In this document: one piece after another, positions 6,566-11,057 of the stretch | How the letters are laid out: each line of letters opens with the position of its first letter | How positions within the stretch are numbered: position 1 is the stretch's first letter | Source of the DNA: Bacilli bacterium | GTDB taxonomy: Bacteria > Bacillota_I > Bacilli_A > RF39 > UBA660 | DNA length: 11,057 nucleotides | Reading direction: 5' to 3' | NCBI GenBank assembly: GCA_028685445.1 | Contig: JAQUDY010000021.1 | Coordinates: 1-11,057, forward strand | The notes under the pieces: model-generated | The model's database searches: none | The model's input: the letters and a program-made list of their open reading frames with translations, nothing else | Told to the model about the DNA's origin: nothing | Position numbers and translations under genes: made by a program

Positions 6566-7448
6566 AATCATGGTCAGTTATATTATATTCTTCTAAAGTC
6601 TTGGTATCTATTAAATAAAATTTATGAAGTAAAGTATTAATTGTTCTATCTTCACTAACAGGATCATCCCAAGTTAAATCAAGATGAAGCCAAGTATCAT
6701 TAATATAAATAGCGTTCCAAACATGGGTTGTAGATGATACTTTAAAGTTAGGAACATTCCATCTATTTAAAAATAATGCCATAGTATCTGCATAACCTCC
6801 ACAAATTCCATATTTTTCAATTAGAGGACCATAAGCAATATTAGATTTATATTTAATTATATTATTAATTCTATCTTCATCATACTTAGTTGTATTAATA
6901 ACATAATCATGTATTTTTAAGACTTTATCTTCTAATTCCATATCTTCTTTTATTTCTTTAGCGATTATTTTATCAATCTGACTATTGATTTGATTTATTT
7001 CTTCTGTAGTGTACAGTTTATTAATTTTTACTGTCACTTCACCAGTTTCATCATAAATAACTTTAATATCACTAAAAGTATTAAAGGGGCTAACAAAGTT
7101 ATTAATGTGTGTTAATAAATTGGCATCAGAACTAAATGAATTAACATCATTTAAACAATCAGTATATTCTGAAGGGCAATAAAATGTTAAACTTTGATAT
7201 CCATTATTTAAAATCGAATAAAATATATCTTTTAAATCTTGTTTACTGTATGGGATATAAGTTTTACTTTCTTTAACATATTTATAATTATAAGATTTAT
7301 AATAACTATTTGGTTTTGTTATAATTACAGTAGGCTCGCGTCTTAATACTTTAGCTAGTTTATCTGTTACTGGATTGATTTGAAAACTTAATCCAACTAA
7401 AATAGCCAATAAAAAAATAATAGTTAATGATTTTTTCACAATTTTCAC
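6531..7448 (-). CDS. Secreted or membrane-anchored transglutaminase-like cysteine protein
   Basis: A 305-residue protein with an N-terminal signal or anchor segment (KIVKK, then hydrophobic 7-23), so it acts outside the membrane. A linker region (about 40-165) is followed by a transglutaminase-like (papain-fold) domain (about 170-265). The catalytic triad is visible as C216 (YGICGGYADTMALFL), H242 (STTHVWNAIYI) and D257 (WLHLDLTWDDP). In bacteria such domains are usually proteases or amidases, or crosslink surface proteins; the substrate is unknown. The start is GTG (7446-7448) without a convincing AAGGAG. A promoter places transcription about 2 nt upstream. The 3' end overlaps the permease gene by 35 bp, and its terminator lies within that gene. 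rpsT lies upstream in the same direction but is separated by a terminator. Confidence 0.85.
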   Translation of the reverse strand: MKIVKKSLTIIFLLAILVGLSFQINPVTDKLAKVLRREPTVIITKPNSYYKSYNYKYVKESKTYIPYSKQDLKDIFYSILNNGYQSLTFYCPSEYTDCLNDVNSFSSDANLLTHINNFVSPFNTFSDIKVIYDETGEVTVKINKLYTTEEINQINSQIDKIIAKEIKEDMELEDKVLKIHDYVINTTKYDEDRINNIIKYKSNIAYGPLIEKYGICGGYADTMALFLNRWNVPNFKVSSTTHVWNAIYINDTWLHLDLTWDDPVSEDRTINTLLHKFYLIDTKTLEEYNITDHDFNKTIYQELAN

Positions 7449-7456
7449 CTACAGTA

Positions 7457-7485
7457 ATAATATCAAAATATTTAAAAAAAAGAAA
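7457..7485 (-). promoter_or_regulatory. Extended -10 promoter of the transglutaminase-like gene
   Basis: On the minus strand TATTAT (+ coordinates 7462-7457) is preceded by TGA (extended -10, 7465-7463), with a poor -35 TTTCTT (7485-7480) at 17 bp. The predicted start is 7450, two bases before the GTG, so the message would be nearly leaderless. The -35 overlaps the rpsT terminator. Confidence 0.45.
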
Positions 7486-7504
7486 TGTTTTATTCCATTT
7501 CTTT
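7474..7504 (-). terminator. Intrinsic terminator of rpsT
   Basis: On the minus strand AAAGAAATG (7504-7496) pairs perfectly with CATTTCTTT (7487-7479) over an 8-nt loop that contains the rpsT stop codon. The stem runs into a T-tract (7481-7474). The left arm is made of the last coding bases of rpsT, so the terminator and gene end share sequence. Confidence 0.75.
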
Positions 7505-7753
7505 TACTATTTTATTTAATCTAGATTTTTTTCGGTCAGCAGTGTTTTGTTTTAAAATTCCTTTGCTTACAGACTTATCAATATTTGAAATAGCAGTTTT
7601 CAATTCATCGGTTGCTTTATCTTTATCTTTATCTTTCGCTGCTATTTCAACTTTCTTAATGGAGTTTTTCACTCTCGAATTATATACTGTATTGTTAAAA
7701 GCAGTTTCTTGATTTGTTCTAACGCTTTTTTTTGCACTTTTAATATTAGGCAC
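7490..7753 (-). CDS. rpsT: 30S ribosomal protein S20
   Basis: An 87-residue basic protein, the normal S20 length. S20 binds 16S rRNA early in 30S assembly. Family landmarks are MPNIKSAKKSVRTN at the start, NSRVKNSIKK (25-34) and the C-terminal ILKQNTADRKKSRLNKI (66-82). The start is GTG (7753-7751) with AAGGAAGGAG upstream on the minus strand. A low-complexity KDKDKDK run (40-46) comes from a hexamer repeat in the DNA. It has its own promoter and terminator, so it is probably monocistronic. It is divergent from the TasA-like gene. It ends 41 bp before the transglutaminase-like gene. Confidence 0.96.
   Translation of the reverse strand: MPNIKSAKKSVRTNQETAFNNTVYNSRVKNSIKKVEIAAKDKDKDKATDELKTAISNIDKSVSKGILKQNTADRKKSRLNKIVKEME
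7616..7636 (-). repeat. Hexamer microsatellite in rpsT
   Basis: On the + strand CTTTAT occurs three times in tandem, then a partial copy; on the coding strand this is GATAAA repeats coding KDKDKDK. The unit is a multiple of three, so slippage would add or remove K-D pairs without breaking the frame. Confidence 0.7.
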
Positions 7754-7786
7754 TTTAGTACGCTCCTTCCTTAAATTTCAATATAA

Positions 7787-7815
7787 ATTGTATCAAAAAA
7801 AAAATTAAAAAGCAA
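7787..7815 (-). promoter_or_regulatory. Promoter of rpsT
   Basis: On the minus strand TTGCTT (7815-7810), a 17-bp spacer rich in T, then TACAAT (7792-7787). The predicted start is near 7780, giving a leader of about 27 nt that contains the strong ribosome site. It is back-to-back with the TasA-like promoter, whose -35 begins 9 bp away. Confidence 0.7.
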
Positions 7816-7823
7816 ATATAATG

Positions 7824-7853
7824 TTGCATTATCTATCTAATTAATGATAGAAT
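7824..7853 (+). promoter_or_regulatory. Extended -10 promoter of the TasA-like gene
   Basis: TTGCAT (7824-7829), an 18-bp spacer, then TAGAAT (7848-7853) preceded by TGA (extended -10, 7845-7847). The predicted start is near 7860, so the GTG at 7866 would be only 6 nt into the message while the ATG at 7881 has a 21-nt leader with a purine-rich ribosome site. Confidence 0.6.
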
Positions 7854-7880
7854 GTAATTGTAATAGTGGGAAGGGATAAC

Positions 7881-8438
7881 ATGTATATTAAAAATCAATT
7901 AAAAAAACGTTTTATTATATCTGTTGTGACTGTTATAGCATTGGTCATTACTATAATAAGTTCATCATATGCACTTTTTATGGATATAAAGACAGATGTT
8001 AATGCTCAGATATTATCTGTAGGTGATTTGCAAGTAACATTTACTGGTGGTTCTAATATTAATATAAATGGAATAGAACCAATGTCAGATTCAGTTGCTT
8101 ATAGCAAAACCAATAATATTTATACATTTACAATACAAAACACCGGAACAGTTCCTTATGCGTATGATATCTCTTTAGAAAATAATCCAGATTACCAATC
8201 TTCTCCACTTTTAAATCACGCTTTTATTAGACTAGATTTTAATTATACTGGGGCTCGAACTTTATCACAGATAGCTGATTCCAAAATATTTCAAGGAAAT
8301 TTACCTGCTGGCCAAGCAAAACAATTTGATTTAAGATTATGGGTAGGGGATGCCGATACCTACAACTTGCCAAACGAAGCATTAGGAAGTGAAATTCATC
8401 TAAATATTATTGTAGATGGAAAAGCCGGAACTTTATAA
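7881..8438 (+). CDS. TasA/camelysin-like secreted protein
   Basis: I take ATG 7881 as the start because GGGAAGGG (7868-7875) sits 5 nt upstream; the in-frame GTG at 7866 lies at the edge of that ribosome site and would add five residues. The 185-residue product has a basic N-terminus, a hydrophobic segment (11-29) and then SSYALFMDIKTD. This resembles the TasA/CalY export region, where the peptidase SipW cleaves just before F-x-D-I-K. The remainder, with VGDLQVTF, YTFTIQNTGTVPYAYDISL and EIHLNIIVDG, looks like the beta-rich sandwich of that family, whose members build extracellular fibres or coat cells. No sipW or partner TapA is in the window. Export and likely surface location are well supported; fibre formation is inference. 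A coiled-coil gene follows 28 bp downstream. Confidence 0.7.
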   Translation: MYIKNQLKKRFIISVVTVIALVITIISSSYALFMDIKTDVNAQILSVGDLQVTFTGGSNININGIEPMSDSVAYSKTNNIYTFTIQNTGTVPYAYDISLENNPDYQSSPLLNHAFIRLDFNYTGARTLSQIADSKIFQGNLPAGQAKQFDLRLWVGDADTYNLPNEALGSEIHLNIIVDGKAGTL

Positions 8439-8466
8439 AATAAAAAAAGAATAAAAGGAGAACAAT

Positions 8467-8889
8467 ATGGACAATGATATTTTATTTAATAATGTAGAAG
8501 AAAAAGAAGCAACAGAAAGAGTACTAGCGCTAGTAAGAGTAAAAACGTTAAGTAATGAATTAGACCAACTAGTTAGTGAAATAATTAAGCTTAGTAGTAA
8601 TATTGATAGTCTTTTAACAGAAAACAACATAAAAGAACGTTATTTAGAGAGATTAGGAGTTTTAGAAAATATAACTCAAGTCTATTTAGATGATGATTTA
8701 AAAGAGATTGATTTTAGAATTAAAGAAGTAATAGAAGACTTAATAAAAAGAATTAACACAAGAATTAATTTAATAAAAAATAATGAAATCCTAATAAATG
8801 AATTAAAAGAAACTTATCAAGTAAATGAAGAAAAAATTGTGGAAGATATCAATCTTGCCAGATTAAATCAAACTGATTTTGTAAACTAA
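8467..8889 (+). CDS. Small coiled-coil protein of unknown function
   Basis: 140 residues with no signal peptide or membrane segment. It is highly charged and Leu/Ile-rich with heptad-like spacing (about 15-60 and 76-120), so it is probably an elongated helical bundle or coiled coil. It contains no cysteine and no aromatic cluster, and I recognise no family. AAAGGAG (8453-8459) precedes the ATG by 7 nt. It is 28 bp downstream of the TasA-like gene with no terminator or promoter between, so the two are probably co-transcribed. A cytoplasmic partner of the exported protein is possible, but nothing in the sequence shows it. No terminator is visible before the DUF2079 gene. Confidence 0.7.
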   Translation: MDNDILFNNVEEKEATERVLALVRVKTLSNELDQLVSEIIKLSSNIDSLLTENNIKERYLERLGVLENITQVYLDDDLKEIDFRIKEVIEDLIKRINTRINLIKNNEILINELKETYQVNEEKIVEDINLARLNQTDFVN

Positions 8890-8920
8890 AATAGAATTAG
8901 AAAGTTGATTCAAAGTAGGA

Positions 8921-10558
8921 ATGAATAAAATTAAATATCTTAAATATAAAAAGCATATTTTAGAAAACCTATTACCAGTACTTTTTAGTTCTTTTTTATT
9001 GCTGGATTTTTCTCTATAATAATAAATCCAAATAGTTTTTTAGATTTAAAATTTGTGTCATCTAATAATATTATTTTGTTTTTTTCTGTAATGTTAATAA
9101 GTACAATTAACATAATTTTTCTAGGAAAAATTGAAAAGCTAAGAACAAGATCTTCTTGGAGTTTACTATTATCTACATTCATATATTCTTTTTTGCTAAT
9201 AATTAATAATACTTTAAATATAAAATTTAATTTAGGAATTGTTTTTATGAATATAATAGTTATTTATTATATTTTTAAAGATGATAAAATAACTTTAACT
9301 AGGTTTAATATTAATAATAAAAAATTGATTATTACTATTACAACGTTATTTATCTTATTTACTTATTTTTTAAGTAAATATACAATAATAAGATATCAAT
9401 CTTTTCAGGCTTCAACATATGATTTTGGGATATTCTCTCAAATGTTTTCTTATTTATCCAAAACAGGTTTACCATTAACAACTTTAGAAAGAGATGGATT
9501 ATTATCTCATTTCGCAGTCCGTTTTTCACCGATATACTATTTACTTCTTCCTGGTTACTTAATATTTTCATCTCCAAAATATTTATTAATGATGCAAGCT
9601 ATATTAATCTTTTCTGGAGTTTTCCCAATTATTTACTTTGTAAAGAAAAAAAGATAAATAATATATATACTTTGTTCATATCTTTAATTTACTTGCTTTA
9701 TCCTGCTTTGACTGCTGGTGCTTTTTTTGATTTTCATGAAAACAAGTTTCTGAGCGTATTGTTCCTTTGGATGATTTGTTTTTTAGAAAAGAAACAAAAT
9801 CGTTATATGTTTATTATGATGTTTTTAGCTTTAATGATTAAAGAAGATTCCACTTTGTATATTATGTTTATAGGTTTGTATAAATTCTTTTATGATAAAA
9901 AATATAAGCTTGGATCTAATATCTTTATTTTTGGAGTCATTTATTTTTTTGCGGCTCTTTTTATAATTTCTTTATTTGGAGGAGTAGTTATGACTGATCG
10001 ATTTGAAAATTACTTTTCAATTGGTACTAGTGGTTTTCTAGGTTTATTTAAAACATTGTTTTTAAATTTCGATTATTTGATAACTCAAGTTATGACATCT
10101 GAAAAAATTAATTTTATTTTATGGATGATGCTTCCATTTATGTTCATTCCTTTTTTTAATAAAAAAATATCAAACTATATTTTATTTTACTTAATAAACA
10201 AGCCAAAAATTTAATTATCGTTTCTTGTTTTATGGTTACTTTATATTTAACACTTTCTTTAAACTATAATAAATATCTTACTTATAGTAATTTTAATACA
10301 CTTGAGATTCAAGAAACAAAAGGTTGCTTAGATAAAATTCCAAGAAATTCTGAGATAATTGCAGGAACTTTTTTCACTCCGTATTTAAGTGATAGAAAAA
10401 TTGTGTATATGTATCCATCTAGGCATGTTACTAAATATGTTGTTCTTGATTTAAGATATGCTTTAGAAGTTGATTTTTTATCTTTAACAAATAATAATTA
10501 TAAAAAATTAGAAAATTGTGGTTATGCTTCTATTTATATAAAAAATGAAGATAATTAA
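8921..10558 (+). pseudogene. DUF2079-family polytopic membrane protein, broken by three -1 frame changes
   Basis: One gene spread over three frames: 8921-9019, then the frame open from 8998 to 9657, then the frame ending at 10214, then the frame ending at 10558. Restoring one base at each of T6 (8992-8997), A7 (9646-9652) and A5 (10205-10209) gives a continuous protein of 546 residues. It shows DUF2079 (PF09852) features: STYDFGIFSQMFSYL, SHFAVRFSPIYYLLLPGYL, LLYPALTAGAFFDFHENKF and MIKEDSTLYI, then a soluble C-terminal part (CLDKIPRNSEIIAGTFFTPYLSDR in two pieces). About ten hydrophobic segments are present. The family resembles GT-C glycosyltransferases but its function is unproven. The ATG at 8921 has a weak GTAGGA site. 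Genuine decay, sequencing error in homopolymers, or recoding at the first site are all possible. Confidence 0.8.
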
Positions 10559-10562
10559 TTTA

Positions 10563-10600
10563 TTGCATTTTAGAAATTATCATGTTAAAATTGTTATAGT
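10563..10600 (+). promoter_or_regulatory. Promoter region of the 10625 gene
   Basis: TTGCAT (10563-10568), a 17-bp spacer and TAAAAT (10586-10591) with extended TG (10583-10584) form one candidate. TGT-TATAGT (10592-10600) is a second, overlapping extended -10 box without a good -35. Either start leaves a short leader holding AAAGGAG (10611-10617). Confidence 0.55.
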
Positions 10601-10624
10601 ATTTAGCTAAAAAGGAGAATGACA

Positions 10625-11057
10625 ATGAGTCCAGAAGATAGAATAAAAATATATGGAGATACACCACAAGCACGAGTGATGAATTTTATTGATGCTTTAA
10701 ATAAAGATGGCTATGTAATGACTAATTTTAGTAAGATTAGGGAACTAACTGATATTATCGCTAAAGGTGGTAAAGAGCCACTTAAAAATTATCAATCTCT
10801 TAAAGAGCTTGAAGCTAGAATGATTGATGAAGAAGAACTAACTTCTAAGTTTAGATTTGGCTTGCGCGATTCTTTAAATATTATTACTAATATAATCAAA
10901 AACGATTCTAAGTTTGTCGATACAGAAAACAAGTTAAATAATATTTTAAATGAAATAAAAACTAAGTTAGGAATTATACAAGCAGAAGATAGAGTAGCAG
11001 CAGCAGAAGCATCAAGAGCGAAAACAAAAGAAGCAATAGATGCACTTGATTCTAATA
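10625..11057 (+). CDS. Unrecognised, probably coiled-coil protein, 3' end outside the window
   Basis: An open frame starts at ATG 10625 with AAAGGAG 7 nt upstream and runs to the window edge without a stop; 144 residues are visible. An ATG two codons earlier (10619) overlaps the ribosome site and is unlikely. The product is soluble, with no signal or membrane segment: MSPEDRIKIYGDTPQARVM at the start, a mixed region to about residue 75, then long helices (KFRFGLRDSLNIITNI, ENKLNNILNEIKTKLG) and an Ala/Glu/Arg-rich stretch (EDRVAAAEASRAKTKEAIDAL) typical of a coiled coil. I recognise no family. Codon use looks like that of the neighbours, with no sign of transfer. Confidence 0.8.
   Translation, partial: MSPEDRIKIYGDTPQARVMNFIDALNKDGYVMTNFSKIRELTDIIAKGGKEPLKNYQSLKELEARMIDEEELTSKFRFGLRDSLNIITNIIKNDSKFVDTENKLNNILNEIKTKLGIIQAEDRVAAAEASRAKTKEAIDALDSN

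Noticed and set aside
7485..7712. 75-codon open frame on the + strand
   Set aside because: It is antisense to rpsT, a certain gene, and has no ribosome site or family signature.
7866..7880. GTG at 7866 as the start of the TasA-like protein
   Set aside because: It overlaps the ribosome site that serves ATG 7881 and would add MGRDN before a typical signal peptide start.
9055..10558. Three separate small membrane proteins starting at 9055, 9672 and 10232
   Set aside because: None has a ribosome site, the putative starts fall inside DUF2079 family sequence, and the frames remain open upstream of each start to the homopolymer break. They are pieces of one gene.
10550..10580. GATAATT ... AATTATC inverted repeat after the DUF2079 gene as a terminator
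   Set aside because: The loop is long, the arms have almost no GC, and no T-run follows.
1..11057. CRISPR array, tRNA or rRNA gene, insertion sequence, prophage or toxin-antitoxin module
   Set aside because: I found no regularly spaced repeats, no cloverleaf-like GC-rich segments in the gaps, no transposase or integrase motifs, and no pair of small overlapping genes of the toxin-antitoxin kind.
1..11057. Mycoplasma-type code with TGA as tryptophan
   Set aside because: Genes are intact with TGA read as stop, and the tryptophans I checked in the LysM, RecD2 and permease genes are all TGG, which would be unlikely under TGA=Trp at this base composition.

Overview
The window is very AT-rich bacterial DNA (roughly a quarter to 30% G+C by eye). 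It carries Gram-positive style AAGGAG ribosome sites and TTGACA/TATAAT-like promoters. Stop codons are almost all TAA, with one TAG and no TGA. Every tryptophan codon checked is TGG, so the code looks standard rather than the Mycoplasma code in which TGA reads as Trp. Together with the gene set (MtaB, RecD2, AI-2E-type permease, S20, TasA-like protein, DUF2079 protein) this suggests an uncultured low-GC Bacilli/Erysipelotrichia/RF39-type Bacillota. That placement is an inference.

Layout. Bases 1-3112, all + strand, hold the 3' end of a CPBP-family membrane protease, a single-pass membrane protein of unknown function, mtaB (tRNA methylthiotransferase), and a membrane-anchored LysM protein with its own near-perfect promoter. 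Bases 3164-5518 hold recD2, whose promoter places the transcript start on the ATG itself, followed by a 50-residue membrane miniprotein and a clear terminator. Bases 5561-7448 hold an AI-2E-family permease (+) that runs tail-to-tail into a secreted transglutaminase-like protein (-). Their coding ends overlap by 35 bp, and the terminator of the minus gene lies inside the permease gene. Bases 7449-7880 hold rpsT (S20, -) with its terminator and promoter, divergent from a TasA/camelysin-like secreted protein (+). Bases 7881-8889 hold that protein and a small coiled-coil protein, apparently one operon. Bases 8921-10558 hold a DUF2079 polytopic membrane protein broken by three -1 frame changes, each at a homopolymer. 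From 10625 to the edge an unrecognised, probably coiled-coil gene begins.

Functional themes are ordinary housekeeping (tRNA modification, DNA repair helicase, S20) mixed with surface functions (LysM protein, transglutaminase-like protein, TasA-like protein, membrane proteins). I see no CRISPR array, tRNA, rRNA, insertion sequence or phage gene. The points most worth a second look are the triple-broken DUF2079 gene with an in-frame T TTT TTA slippery heptamer, the leaderless-type promoters of recD2 and the transglutaminase-like gene, and the antisense terminator and perfect hairpin inside the permease gene.
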